From contig JAJEBV010000008.1 in assembly GCA_022822365.1 (NCBI GenBank), forward strand, positions 329,482 through 393,481: a stretch of DNA of 64,000 bases, written 5' to 3'. Within the stretch, counting starts at the first letter, position 1. Each line of letters starts with the position of its first letter. This document shows, in pieces, positions 16,162-25,188 of the stretch. This stretch comes from Thermoanaerobaculia bacterium. GTDB taxonomy: Bacteria; Acidobacteriota; Thermoanaerobaculia; Multivoradales; Multivoraceae. The notes under the pieces are model-generated. The model was not told where the DNA came from. It did no database searches and saw only the letters and a program-made list of their open reading frames with translations. Made by a program: the position numbers and the translations under genes.

Positions 16162-16218
16162 CGCGGCACCCGGCCGCGTTGCTAGGGTAGCGCCCCCAAA
16201 ACACCCAGGAGGCGCTTG

Positions 16219-17241
16219 ATGTCAGCACCCGCTCCCGGCACGGCCCGGTGGCTTGCCCAGGTCCAGGAAGAAACCGTCGACCCGTCCCGCCGGATCGTCG
16301 ATCCACACCACCACCTTTGGCGGCGACCCACGGGCGACTATCTGCTTGAGGATCTCTGGGGCGACACGGAAGCGGTCGGCTCCGACGGCCACAGCCACAA
16401 CATCGAGAGGACCGTGTTCGTCGAGTGCAGGGCCTGCTACCGCGAGGACGGTCCGGAACACCTGCGCTGCGTCGGCGAGACGGAGTTCGTGGGGGAAGCC
16501 GCCGCCGCCTCCGCCGCGGGCGACGGCGCGACCATTTCCGGCATCGTCAGCCACGCGAACCTGACCCTGGGCGAAGGCGTCGCGGAAGTGCTCGATGCCC
16601 ACGCGGAGGCCGGCAACGGACTGTTCCGCGGCATCCGCCACGCAGGGGCCCGCGATCCCCATCCCGAGCACCTGCGCATCGCCGGCCGGGCGCCCGAGGG
16701 TCTCTACGCCCGCGAGGACTTCCGCCGCGGCATGGCGGTCCTGGGCGACCGCGGCCTGACCTTCGACACCTGGCACTACCACCACCAGAACCGCGACTTC
16801 GCGGCCCTGGCGCGGGCCGTGCCCGAAACGACGATGATCCTCGACCACTTCGGCACGCCGCTGGGCGTCGGCCCGTACGCGGACAGGCGCGAGGAGATCT
16901 TCGAGGCCTGGAAGGACGACATCGCCGAGATCGCCGAGTGCCCCAACGTGGTCGCCAAGATCGGCGGCCTGGCGATGCCCGACAACGGCTTCGGCTGGAG
17001 CGAGCGCGCCACCCCCGCGACCTCGGACGAGCTCGTCGCCACCCAGCGCCGCTACTACCTGCACACGATCGAGTGCTTCGGCCCCGACCGCTGCATGTTC
17101 GAGAGCAACTTCCCCGTCGACAAGCTCTCGATCCCGTACCACGCCATGTACAACGGCCTGAAGAAGATCGCGGCCGGCTTCCCGGACGACGAGCAGGACG
17201 CGATGTTCTACCGGACTGCGGCCCGGGTCTACTCGTTGTGA
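16219..17241 (+). CDS. Amidohydrolase-related (TIM-barrel) hydrolase
   Basis: 340 aa. A perfect AGGAGG is 6 nt before the ATG at 16219. The N-terminal VDPHHHLW motif supplies the metal-binding histidines of amidohydrolase family 2; TWHYHHQ, MILDHFG and the late FESNFPVDK carry the other conserved His/Asp positions. Such enzymes cleave lactones, amides or decarboxylate aromatic acids; the HHHLW opening and the ESNFPVDK end resemble dicarboxylic-acid lactonase-like members. No operon partner: the next gene on this strand is only a remnant tail. Substrate unknown. Confidence 0.87.
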   Translation: MSAPAPGTARWLAQVQEETVDPSRRIVDPHHHLWRRPTGDYLLEDLWGDTEAVGSDGHSHNIERTVFVECRACYREDGPEHLRCVGETEFVGEAAAASAAGDGATISGIVSHANLTLGEGVAEVLDAHAEAGNGLFRGIRHAGARDPHPEHLRIAGRAPEGLYAREDFRRGMAVLGDRGLTFDTWHYHHQNRDFAALARAVPETTMILDHFGTPLGVGPYADRREEIFEAWKDDIAEIAECPNVVAKIGGLAMPDNGFGWSERATPATSDELVATQRRYYLHTIECFGPDRCMFESNFPVDKLSIPYHAMYNGLKKIAAGFPDDEQDAMFYRTAARVYSL

Positions 17242-17243
17242 GG

Positions 17244-17342
17244 CCGCCTCTCCAGGTCGGCGTCTACCGCGTCGAAGGCTGGCTGGAGGTCGACGGTGAA
17301 CTGCGTACCTGGATCTACTCGAATCCGGTGTATGTGAGATAG
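17244..17342 (+). pseudogene. Orphan C-terminal tail of a lost gene
   Basis: The 32 codons after the amidohydrolase stop encode a peptide reading VGVYRVEGWLEVDGELRTW followed by IYSNPVYVR and a TAG. This looks like the C-terminal strand pair of secreted PHP/CehA-type metallohydrolases, but there is no start codon and no upstream domain in this frame. Best explained as the 3' remnant left after a deletion or replacement. Confidence 0.5.
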
Positions 17343-17353
17343 GGCTGAGAGCC

Positions 17354-18004
17354 TCAGGTAGCCAGTGGAAGCGGCTCCAGAGCCTCGATTGCCGCAGCGC
17401 GCTCCGACTGCGTAACCTGCCACTGATCGCGCCGGTTCTGCAATCCCAACCAGAAGCCCGCACCTACTCGCGTCACGCGCTCCAATCGCAACGCGAAGTC
17501 TGCCGTTACCGCCTCATCCCCCTGCACGACCGCGCGGAGTAACTCCGGCGAAACACCCAGCCGTCCGGAAAACTCTCCCTCGGTAAACCCCAGGCCGTTC
17601 AGGAACATTCTGCCGATCAACTCCCCCGGATGACCCGGCGGACCGCTCTCGCGCGCACATCCAACACGCACCGTGTATGGAAGCGCGACAGTTCGCCCCT
17701 CCTTGCCGGCAAGGCGCAACTGCTCCCCGACACCCGCGCTAACGACATGAGCGTAGATCTGCAACGGATGCTGCCACCAGCGCTTCCGCGGCAGATAGAA
17801 CAGCCCGAGAATCAGGTAGCAGAGAAGCCACGGCAAGACCCAGCACCGCCGACACTGGTGCCACAGATGGTGCATGTACGTTGCCGTTCTCGGCACTCTT
17901 CGCCCGGGCCGGTACAGGATGAACGGCCAGAACATGACCGCGCCCGTCCAGGGCGGAACGAACCGGGTCTCGATCTCGATGGGCTTCCGCAACACCGCGC
18001 TCAC
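17354..18004 (-). CDS. Membrane segment fused to a HigA-like antitoxin HTH domain
   Basis: 216 aa. Residues 1-90 contain aromatic/basic segments and one hydrophobic stretch (54-72), with MHHLWHQCRR just before it. That arrangement recalls small membrane proteins in which a HExxH-type histidine cluster precedes a membrane helix and a basic HPLxxYA end, here apparently degraded. Residues 123-195 are a HigA/XRE-type helix-turn-helix: HPGELIGRMFL, GVSPELLRAVVQGDEAVTADFALRLERV, FWLGLQNRRD. No HigB-like toxin gene lies next to it. The gene is on the same strand as the acyl-CoA dehydrogenase upstream. The fusion is unusual; whether it is functional is uncertain. Confidence 0.6.
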   Translation of the reverse strand: MSAVLRKPIEIETRFVPPWTGAVMFWPFILYRPGRRVPRTATYMHHLWHQCRRCWVLPWLLCYLILGLFYLPRKRWWQHPLQIYAHVVSAGVGEQLRLAGKEGRTVALPYTVRVGCARESGPPGHPGELIGRMFLNGLGFTEGEFSGRLGVSPELLRAVVQGDEAVTADFALRLERVTRVGAGFWLGLQNRRDQWQVTQSERAAAIEALEPLPLAT

Positions 18005-18081
18005 CCCCTTTGCTCGCGGGCCAATGGCCCCGCTGTGGTCTCTAGAGCCTCACGAATCTAGCTGGGAGACCAAGAGCCGAA

Positions 18082-18101
18082 GGCGTCGCTTCGCCGACGC
18101 C
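18082..18101 (-). terminator. Hairpin after the acyl-CoA dehydrogenase gene
   Basis: GGCGTCG (18082-18088) pairs with CGACGCC (18095-18101) around CTTCGC, beginning 2 bp beyond the acyl-CoA dehydrogenase stop codon. Confidence 0.5.
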
Positions 18102-18102
18102 G

Positions 18103-19377
18103 CTAGTTCGCCGCGCTCTCCTCCGTGTACCGACGCAGCTCGGCGCGGCCGACGACGAGGTGATGGACCTCGTCCGGGCCATCCGCGATGCGGAGCGTCC
18201 GCTGGCCGGTGTACATGTCGGCGAGCGGGGTCCACTGCGAGACGCCGGTGGCGCCGTGCATCTGGATCGCCTGGTCGATGATCTGGCAGGTGCGCTCGGG
18301 GACCATCGCCTTGACGGCATGGACCCATACCCGCGCTTCGCGGTTACCCAGAACGTCCATCGCCTTGGCGGCGCGCAGGACCATGAGGCGCATGGCCTCG
18401 ATGTCGATGCGGGCTCGCGACACGACCTCGATGTTCTTGCCGAGCTGGATGATCGGCCGGCCGAAGGCCTCGCGCGACATGCCGCGCTGGACCATCAGGT
18501 CGAGCGCCTTCTCGGCCTGGCCCACCGACCGCATGCAGTGGTGGATGCGGCCCGGGCCCAGCCGGAGCTGGGAGATCTCGAAGCCGCGGCCCTCGCCGAG
18601 CAGGATGTTCTCCTTCGGCACGCGCACGTTGTCCAGCTTGATGTGCATGTGGCCGTGGGGGGCGTGGTCGTGCCCGAAGACCTTCATCGGTCCCAGGACG
18701 TTCACGCCCGGCGTGTCCATCGGCACCAGGATCTGGGACTGCTGGCGATGAGCCGGCCCGCCCGGGCTCGTCTTCACCATGCAGATCATGATCTTGCAGC
18801 GCGGGTCGCCGGCGCCGGAGATGTAGTACTTCTCGCCCTGGATCAGCCACTCGTCGCCGTCGAGGGTCGCGCGGGTGCCGATGTTCTTCGCGTCCGAAGA
18901 GGCCAGGTTCGGCTCCGTCATGCCGAAGCAGGAGCGGATCTCGCCGTTCAACAGGGGCTCCAGCCACTTCTCCTTCTGCTCCTCCGTGCCGACGCGCTCG
19001 AGCACCTCCATGTTGCCGGTGTCCGGCGCACTGCAGTTCATGCACTGCGAAGCGAGCGGGTTCTTGCCCAGTTCCTGGGCGATGTAGGCGTAGTCGAGGT
19101 TCTTCAGGCCTTCGCCCGTCTCGGCGTCCGGCAGGAAGAAGTTCCACAGGCCCATCTCCCTGGCCTTCGCCTTGGCGCCGTCGAGCAGCTCCAGCTGCCC
19201 CTCGCCGTAGCTCCAGCGGTCCTCCCGCCCTTCGCCGCGGCGGTAGTACTCCTCGGTGATCGGCTCGACGTAGTCGGCCATGAAGTTCTTGACCTTCGTC
19301 AGGAGCGGCTTGGCTCCTTCGGACATCGAAAGGTCGTACAACTCGGCGTCGATGCCGAACGGGTCGAGATCGGGCAT
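18103..19377 (-). CDS. Acyl-CoA dehydrogenase (FAD-dependent)
   Basis: 424 aa. N-terminal helical domain to about residue 150, FAD/substrate segment CFGMTEPNLASSDAKNI and the beta domain (DEWLIQGEKYYISGAG, DPRCKIMICMVKT), then the C-terminal helical domain with MSREAFGRPI and the terminal GATGVSQ...LADMYTGQRTLRIADGPDEVH. The RxADGPDEVH ending resembles the ACAD10/11-type subgroup acting on longer or substituted acyl-CoAs. It oxidises acyl-CoA to trans-2-enoyl-CoA and passes electrons to ETF. It is separate from the acyl-CoA gene run at 28-35 kb but could serve the same pathway. Confidence 0.93.
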   Translation of the reverse strand: MPDLDPFGIDAELYDLSMSEGAKPLLTKVKNFMADYVEPITEEYYRRGEGREDRWSYGEGQLELLDGAKAKAREMGLWNFFLPDAETGEGLKNLDYAYIAQELGKNPLASQCMNCSAPDTGNMEVLERVGTEEQKEKWLEPLLNGEIRSCFGMTEPNLASSDAKNIGTRATLDGDEWLIQGEKYYISGAGDPRCKIMICMVKTSPGGPAHRQQSQILVPMDTPGVNVLGPMKVFGHDHAPHGHMHIKLDNVRVPKENILLGEGRGFEISQLRLGPGRIHHCMRSVGQAEKALDLMVQRGMSREAFGRPIIQLGKNIEVVSRARIDIEAMRLMVLRAAKAMDVLGNREARVWVHAVKAMVPERTCQIIDQAIQMHGATGVSQWTPLADMYTGQRTLRIADGPDEVHHLVVGRAELRRYTEESAAN

Positions 19378-19743
19378 GGCTCTCTTGCTCCTTCTCCCAG
19401 AAAGACAGGGCTCCGTGATTTGAGGCCGCGAAGCTATCGCAGCCGGCCGGCGGACGCCACAGTCCGGGCGTCCCGGTCGCCGCTTCGGGCAGCCGATCGA
19501 TTCAAGAACCGGAATCCGGTAGCCGAATCATGGATCCGCCGGATCCAGAGCTTCGTAGGAGATCCGTCCAGGACAGTGAATTGCCATCCTGGAACGTCTG
19601 AGAGCCAACCGACCCCCGAACTCGAAAAACCCGCGTGGAAACGACACCAAACGGCCTGACCGGGTGCCTGTCCTGCCTTCGTCACAACAACTGGCATCCG
19701 CCTTGCTCAACGGGCCTGTGCCCCACAACAGGAGGGAACTTCC
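19378..19743 (+). promoter_or_regulatory. Divergent promoter region with inverted repeats
   Basis: This 366-bp gap separates the acyl-CoA dehydrogenase and TonB receptor genes. It holds no gene. It contains a perfect inverted repeat TGGATCC-GCC-GGATCCA (19531-19547) and a nearby CCGGAATCCGG (19509-19519), either of which could be an operator. AGGAGG upstream of the GTG at 19744 is the ribosome binding site. Confidence 0.4.
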
Positions 19744-22473
19744 GTGTTGTCACATCTTCAAAACGAGCACCGAGGAAACCGTGCCGGCCTCAGCCGAAGC
19801 GCGGTCCTCGGTCTATGCGCCGCCCTGGCGCTTGCATTCCTGGCAGCCCCGGCGGCCGCACAGCTCACGGGCCGGCTCGCCGGCCAAGTCATGGACGCCG
19901 ACGGCGCAGCGCTGCCCGGCGTCACGGTAACCGTCAACTCGCCCAACCTGATGGGCTCTCGAACCGACTTCGCGGACGCCGACGGCGGCTTCAGTTTCCC
20001 CAGCCTGCCGCCGGGCGTCTACACCGTCGAAGCCGAGTTGGATGGCTTCATCCCGCAACAACGGACCGAGGTCGAAGTCCGACTGAACCGCGTCACGGAA
20101 ATCCACTTCTCGATGCCTGTGGGAGCGTTCGGCGAAGAAGTGATGGTCGTCGCCGAAACTCCCGTAGTCGATCCCGAGCAGGTGTCGACCTCGCAGACGT
20201 TCGGCGCCGAGTACCTGAAGAAGGCCTCAATCGGGTCGGCCAACCGGAGCTACCAGAGTGTGCTGACCGACGTGGGTGGCGTCGCGGGCGGCTCGAACCC
20301 GAACGTCTTCGGCTCGACGCTGGGCGAAAACTCCTTCGTCGTGGACGGCGTGAACACGACGGATCCGGTCACTGCAACCTGGAACATCAACATGAACTTC
20401 GACACGGTCCAGGAGATCAACTTCGAGACCAGCGGATTCGAGGCTCGCTACGGAAACGCGACCGGCGGCGTGGTCAACGTCGTCACGAAGTCCGGCGGCA
20501 ACTCGTTCTCGGGCAGTCTGGACGTACGCTACCGCGACACCGACTTCAACACCAGCGGCGAACACTTCGACACGGACGACAACGTCGTCGAGTTCCAGGA
20601 GACTGCCGCCACGCTGGGCGGCCCGATCCGCCGGGACGAACTCTGGTTCTTCGCCGCGGCCAACCCGGTGAGGTCGAAGAACACCCCCACCGAATCGCCG
20701 GCCACCCGCGACTTCGAAGGCATGAACCTCAACGGCAAGCTGACGTGGCAGGTCAACCCGGAGTGGCAGTTCACCGGCCGGTACATCGGCGAAGACGCAA
20801 CGATCACCAACGCCAACGCTTCCCGCTCCGTGGCGCCGGAAGCCACGCGCTACCAGGAGCAGCCGAAGACAATTCTCGGCGTGGACGCGCTCGGACTGCT
20901 GACCTCGAACCTGCAGTGGCACATCAAGGCCGGCACGGTCCGCGGCGAGCTGAACTCGTTCCCGCAGAGCCGCGACTTCGACACGATCGGTCACGTCGAC
21001 TCCTTCGGCGACGGCTCGCGTTCGGTGAACTACACGAACCAGCAGTTCTCGACCCGCGACCGGGACGACCTGACGACGAATCTGGTCTGGTTCACCGATG
21101 GCGCCGCGGGCGACCACCAAGTCGAGGTGGGCGTGGAGTACGCCAGCAACTTCTTCGCCAGCCAGAACAATGCCACCGGCGGCGGCTACTCGTTTGGCGA
21201 CCGTTTCGGCGCGCCCTACACGCTCCTCTTCTCGCCCATCGAGTCGCCAGCCGAGAACGACGGCAGGCATTTCACCGCGTACATCCAGGACACGTGGCGC
21301 GTACTGCCGAACCTGACGCTCAAGCTCGGTCTGCGCCACGATGAAGTCGCCTTCGAGAACGACATCGGCGACGAAGTGGCGGCCCTGTCCAAGCTGCAGC
21401 CGCGATTCGGAATCGCCTGGGATATCGGCGGCGACGCCAGGACAGTCGCTCGCGCAAACTGGGGCCGCTTCATGCACCCGAACGCCCTCACGCTGCCGAG
21501 CTTCGCGAGAGTCAACCAGTTCCCGACCGTCCGCTGGATCTCCTGCTCCACTTTCCGGGCCCAACTCGGCGCGAACTGCCGCGACGCGTACCCCGGTGAA
21601 CAGACAGTCGGCGGCCTGACCTTCTCGAACTGGATCGCCGACCCCGCGGGGTTCGATCCGAACGGCTGGTTCTACAACACGGTGTTCTCGAGTACCGCGA
21701 GCAGGATCTCGGCCGATCTCGAGCCGACCTACGCCGACCAGTGGAGCGTCGGCGTCGAACGGGAACTGACCCGACGCACATCGATCGGCCTGACCTACAT
21801 CACCAAGGAGACCCTGGACATCTTCGAAGACACCTGCAATGGCAACCTGTCGGCGCCGGCCGCCGGGGCGGACTGCGACTTCTACGTCATGGCGAACCTG
21901 CCGGGACTGGTGCGCGACTACAGCGGCTTCGTCCTCGACTTCGAGTCCCGCTTCACGGACTGGTTCCACGTTCTCGCTTCGTACACGAACTCCGAGTCCG
22001 AGGGAAACGTCGGCTACACGCAGAACGCCGGCGTTGACTTCGACATCTATCCGGACCACTTCGAGAACACGTACGGGTATCTCTCGGACCACCGCAGGCA
22101 CCGGGTCAAGGTGAACGGCTTCGTCGATCTGCCGCTCGACTTCGGGCTGGCGGTCGAGGGTTTCTGGTCGTCCGCGGGCGTCTACGCGCCGACGGAAGCA
22201 TCCGAGACCTACGGCCGTATCTTCACGGAGCGGCGCGGCAGCCGGGAAGCGAACGACCGCTACGGCATGGACGTCCAGGTATCGAAGGGCTTCGTCTTCG
22301 GACGCGACCTGCGCTTCGAACTGATCGGCGCGGTGTTCAACGTCTTCGACGAAGAGCAGGTCACGACGGTCTGCACACGAGTCGAGGGTTGCGCGGGCGG
22401 CCTGGACCTGGATGCAGCCACGGCATACGTGCAGCCGCGGCGCTTCGAAGCGGGAATCCGTTTCGAGTTCTAG
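19744..22473 (+). CDS. TonB-dependent receptor with carboxypeptidase-regulatory-like domain
   Basis: 909 aa from a GTG preceded by AGGAGG. Signal peptide 1-39 (AAPAAAQ), carboxypeptidase-regulatory-like beta domain about 40-125 (GQVMDADGAALPGVTV, FSFPSLPPGVYTVEAELDGF), plug about 130-245 (AEYLKKASIGSAN, FVVDGVNTTDPVT, TGGVVNVVTKSGGNSFSG), then a beta-barrel ending in FEF with a terminal phenylalanine typical of outer-membrane barrels. No clear TonB box. The architecture is that of the large acidobacterial TonB receptor set, probably for oligosaccharide or peptide uptake. No SusD-like partner is adjacent. Confidence 0.93.
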   Translation: MLSHLQNEHRGNRAGLSRSAVLGLCAALALAFLAAPAAAQLTGRLAGQVMDADGAALPGVTVTVNSPNLMGSRTDFADADGGFSFPSLPPGVYTVEAELDGFIPQQRTEVEVRLNRVTEIHFSMPVGAFGEEVMVVAETPVVDPEQVSTSQTFGAEYLKKASIGSANRSYQSVLTDVGGVAGGSNPNVFGSTLGENSFVVDGVNTTDPVTATWNINMNFDTVQEINFETSGFEARYGNATGGVVNVVTKSGGNSFSGSLDVRYRDTDFNTSGEHFDTDDNVVEFQETAATLGGPIRRDELWFFAAANPVRSKNTPTESPATRDFEGMNLNGKLTWQVNPEWQFTGRYIGEDATITNANASRSVAPEATRYQEQPKTILGVDALGLLTSNLQWHIKAGTVRGELNSFPQSRDFDTIGHVDSFGDGSRSVNYTNQQFSTRDRDDLTTNLVWFTDGAAGDHQVEVGVEYASNFFASQNNATGGGYSFGDRFGAPYTLLFSPIESPAENDGRHFTAYIQDTWRVLPNLTLKLGLRHDEVAFENDIGDEVAALSKLQPRFGIAWDIGGDARTVARANWGRFMHPNALTLPSFARVNQFPTVRWISCSTFRAQLGANCRDAYPGEQTVGGLTFSNWIADPAGFDPNGWFYNTVFSSTASRISADLEPTYADQWSVGVERELTRRTSIGLTYITKETLDIFEDTCNGNLSAPAAGADCDFYVMANLPGLVRDYSGFVLDFESRFTDWFHVLASYTNSESEGNVGYTQNAGVDFDIYPDHFENTYGYLSDHRRHRVKVNGFVDLPLDFGLAVEGFWSSAGVYAPTEASETYGRIFTERRGSREANDRYGMDVQVSKGFVFGRDLRFELIGAVFNVFDEEQVTTVCTRVEGCAGGLDLDAATAYVQPRRFEAGIRFEF

Positions 22474-22520
22474 TAGCCATGTAGCCGTTCGCTAGCCCGT
22501 CAGTGGCCAGCGGACGGCCA

Positions 22521-22557
22521 GGGTCCGGCGTCTCAAAAGGGGCGAGGCGCCGGGCCC
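22521..22557. terminator. Bidirectional hairpin between convergent genes
   Basis: Arms 22521-22534 and 22544-22557 pair over 14 bp with two wobbles around a 9-nt loop AAAAGGGGC. It lies between the converging TonB receptor and ActD-like genes and touches the last base of the latter. Confidence 0.65.
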
Positions 22558-23093
22558 TATCCCACCTCCACGGCGGAAGTACGACTCGAGTCGCGCAGCC
22601 GGCCGGCCTGCTCTTCGCTCAGGCCGTGGACCCGCAACAGCAACCGGCCGTTGGCGACGTGGTGATCGAGATCCGAAGCCCGGCCTCGTCCGCTCCGGAT
22701 CCCCCGGCCCGGGAGCAGACCGCCCTCCCAGAGCACCCGGAGCACGGTCATCAGGATGAGCCCGAGCGCCGTACCCTCGTAGGTCACGACGCCGACCGGC
22801 GGCCCGGCGACGATCGACATGCCGCCGGTCGGCAGCGGGTAGGCCAGCGCGGTGCCAGCCGCCAGTCCGAAGGCGGTGAGGCCGCCGAGGACGGCACCGG
22901 CAAGGGCGAACAGCAACACCCGGGACTTCGGCTTCGGCAGCGGCAGTTCGTCTTCTTCCAGCGGTGCCGGGCTGCGCACTTCGATCTGCGAGGCCGCGAT
23001 CCCCGACTCGAGCGCGGCTTCGACGACCGCCCGCATGTCCTCGACGCGCTCGTAGGCGGCTTCGACCAGATGACGCTCCCCGGCCGCCGTCAT
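22557..23093 (-). CDS. actD: ActD-like subunit (DUF3341) of an alternative complex III
   Basis: 178 aa. N-terminal soluble part (VEAAYERVEDMRAVVEAALESGI) followed by two membrane helices (about 60-82 and 92-118) separated by a Pro/Gly loop (YPLPTGGMSIVAGPP), then a C-terminal soluble region with VHGLSEEQAGRLRD. This is the DUF3341 layout of ActD. Its ATG overlaps the stop of the NrfD-like gene by 4 bp. It is the last gene of the respiratory run; ActE and ActF counterparts do not follow. Confidence 0.8.
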   Translation of the reverse strand: MTAAGERHLVEAAYERVEDMRAVVEAALESGIAASQIEVRSPAPLEEDELPLPKPKSRVLLFALAGAVLGGLTAFGLAAGTALAYPLPTGGMSIVAGPPVGVVTYEGTALGLILMTVLRVLWEGGLLPGRGIRSGRGRASDLDHHVANGRLLLRVHGLSEEQAGRLRDSSRTSAVEVG

Positions 23094-24490
23094 GCCCCAC
23101 CTCCGCCAGGTACCGGCGCCGCCGCCGTCCCGGAGGTCGCCGCGGCGTCCGAGGTCGCATCGCCCGCTTCGCCACTTCCCCCGTGCCGCCAGCCTTCCCG
23201 CATCTCCCAGACGGAGACGATCGGCAGCAACTGGGTGAACGTGAAGTAGAGACAGGCGAAGACACCGACCGCCCCGATCATGATCCCGAGCTCCACCCAG
23301 CTCGGCATGTAGTCGCCGATGCTGTAGGCCAGCCGCGGCGTCGAAAGGGCCGGCACGACGATCAGGAACCGTTCGAGCCACATGCCGACGAGTACGCCGC
23401 AGCCGACCAGCGCGGTCGGCAGCGGCCGGCGGCCGCGGGGGAAGGAGAGCACGGCGACCGGAATGACCAGGTTGACCACGACCATCGTCCAGAACGGGAC
23501 CGCGAAGTCGCCGTGCAGCAGGACGTGATGAACGTTCTTCTCGAACAGGTCGCCGCTGTACCAGACGGTCAGGTGCTCGGCGAACGTGAAGTAGCCCCAG
23601 ACCAGGGACATCGTCACGAACAGGAGCCCGAGGTTGTTGAACACCCGGTCGGTCAGGAAGCGTTCGAGCGAGAGGCCGCGGCGGAGCAGCGCCATCGCGA
23701 TCATCAGCACGGCGATCCCCGAGAAGATCGCGCCGACGACGAAGTAGGGCCCGAAGATCGTGCTCTTCCAGCCCGGCGTCTGGGTCATCGCGAAGTCCCA
23801 GGACACGATCGTGTGAACCGAGACGGCGACCGGGATGATGGCGACGGCAAGAATGCGGATCCCCCACTCCAGGCTGTGCCACTGCTGCGCGGTGCCGCGC
23901 CAGCCGAGCGCCAGCACCGCGTAGAAGCGCTTCCTGAGGCCGGCCGCCGCCCGGTCCCGCATGACCGCCGCGTCCGGAATCAACGGCAGGAACAGGTAGA
24001 GGGCGCTGCCGATGATGTAGGTCGTGATCGCGGCGATGTCCCACACCAGCGGCGACCGGAAGTTGGGCCACAGCATCCGGCTGTTCGGGTACGGGATCAT
24101 GTAGTAGAAGATCGCGACCCGGCCGAGGTGAATCAGCGGAAAGAGGCCGCCGATTGCGAGCGCGAACAGGGTGATCGCCTCCGCCGAACGGGTCACCGGC
24201 CGCCGCCACTCCGCCTTCGTCACCCGCAGGATCGCCGAGATCAGCGTACCGGCGTGGCTGATGCCGATCCAGAAGACGAAGTTGATGATGTAGAAGCCCC
24301 AGAACACCGGCCGGTTGATGCCGGTGACGCCGATGCCGTTCGCGATCTGGTAGCCCCAGCAGTAGATGAAGACCAAAGCCAGCGCGCCGCTGGCGAGGGA
24401 ACCGACGAGCAGACCCGGACGCCGGCGGTCGAGACGGCCGAGCAGTTGACCGTCGAGGACGGCGGCCGAGGGCTGGGACTCCGCCGTCAC
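23090..24490 (-). CDS. actC: ActC-like NrfD-family quinol-binding membrane subunit
   Basis: 466 aa from the GTG at 24490, which overlaps the preceding stop as GTGA and has GGAGGGAG at a good distance; a longer GTG start at 24508 is also possible. About ten membrane helices in the NrfD/PsrC pattern: GVTGINRPVFWGFYIINFVFWIG near 50-70, ISHAGTLISAILR, LGRVAIFYYMIPYPNSR, SVHTIVSWDFAM and the YFTFAEHLTVWYSG segment. The family oxidises or reduces menaquinol at the membrane face. C-terminal 30 residues are Ala/Gly low complexity. Context identifies it as ActC of an alternative complex III. Confidence 0.9.
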   Translation of the reverse strand: MTAESQPSAAVLDGQLLGRLDRRRPGLLVGSLASGALALVFIYCWGYQIANGIGVTGINRPVFWGFYIINFVFWIGISHAGTLISAILRVTKAEWRRPVTRSAEAITLFALAIGGLFPLIHLGRVAIFYYMIPYPNSRMLWPNFRSPLVWDIAAITTYIIGSALYLFLPLIPDAAVMRDRAAAGLRKRFYAVLALGWRGTAQQWHSLEWGIRILAVAIIPVAVSVHTIVSWDFAMTQTPGWKSTIFGPYFVVGAIFSGIAVLMIAMALLRRGLSLERFLTDRVFNNLGLLFVTMSLVWGYFTFAEHLTVWYSGDLFEKNVHHVLLHGDFAVPFWTMVVVNLVIPVAVLSFPRGRRPLPTALVGCGVLVGMWLERFLIVVPALSTPRLAYSIGDYMPSWVELGIMIGAVGVFACLYFTFTQLLPIVSVWEMREGWRHGGSGEAGDATSDAAATSGTAAAPVPGGGGA

Positions 24491-25188
24491 TCGGCTGGCT
24501 CCCTCCACTCGGAACCACTCAGGTAGACGACGCCCGGCCGGGTATCGAGATCACCCAGCAGGCTGAACGCCCGCGGCGACTCGGCCCACTTCGACACTTC
24601 GCTGTCCGGATCCTCGAGATCGCCGAACGTGATCGCCTTCGTCGGACAGGACTGCTGGCAGGCGGTCCTGATGTCGCCGTCCGCGACGTCCCGTTCCTCC
24701 TGGGCGGCTTCGTCCTTGCCGGCCTGAATGCGCTGGACGCAGAACGTGCACTTCTCCATCACACCGCCTGGGCGGACGCTGACGTCCGGGTTCAACTGGG
24801 AGTCGAGCGGCGCCGGGAACTCGGCGTCGAACCAGTTGAAGACGCGCACCGTGTACGGGCAGTTGTTGGCGCAGAACCGCGTGCCGATGCAGCGGCTGTA
24901 CACCATCGCGTTCAGCCCTTCCGGGTTGCGGTAGGTCGCATACACGGGGCAGACGGGCTCGCACGGCGCCGCGCCGCACTGCTGGCACAGCACCGGCATG
25001 AAGCGCGTGCGGACGTTCGGGAACTCGCCCTCGTAGTAGCGCTCGATCCGCAGCCAGTGCATCGCCCGGCCCTCGCGGGCCTGTTCCTCGCCAACCGTCT
25101 GGATGTTGTTCTCGGCCGCGCAGGCTACGACGCAGGCCTCGCAGCCCGTGCAGCGGTCGAGATCGATGGCCATGCCCCAGCGCGTCAT
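24487..25188 (-). CDS. Iron-sulfur subunit of an ACIII-like complex (split ActB, B2)
   Basis: 233 aa with ferredoxin-like cysteine clusters: CTGCEACVVAC near 14-24, CQQCGAAPCEPVCP near 69-82, CIGTRFCANNCPY near 104-116, CTFCVQR near 146 and CQQSCPTKAI near 173. That is four [4Fe-4S]/[3Fe-4S] sites of the DmsB/NrfC/HybA type. Its ATG overlaps the molybdopterin-like subunit stop by 4 bp. In classical ActB these clusters are fused to the large subunit; here they are a separate gene. Confidence 0.92.
   Translation of the reverse strand: MTRWGMAIDLDRCTGCEACVVACAAENNIQTVGEEQAREGRAMHWLRIERYYEGEFPNVRTRFMPVLCQQCGAAPCEPVCPVYATYRNPEGLNAMVYSRCIGTRFCANNCPYTVRVFNWFDAEFPAPLDSQLNPDVSVRPGGVMEKCTFCVQRIQAGKDEAAQEERDVADGDIRTACQQSCPTKAITFGDLEDPDSEVSKWAESPRAFSLLGDLDTRPGVVYLSGSEWREPAE

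Noticed and set aside
17241..17354. A HigB-type toxin gene next to the HigA-like domain
   Set aside because: The flanking 110 bp hold only the orphan gene tail. No HigB-like peptide was found on either strand.
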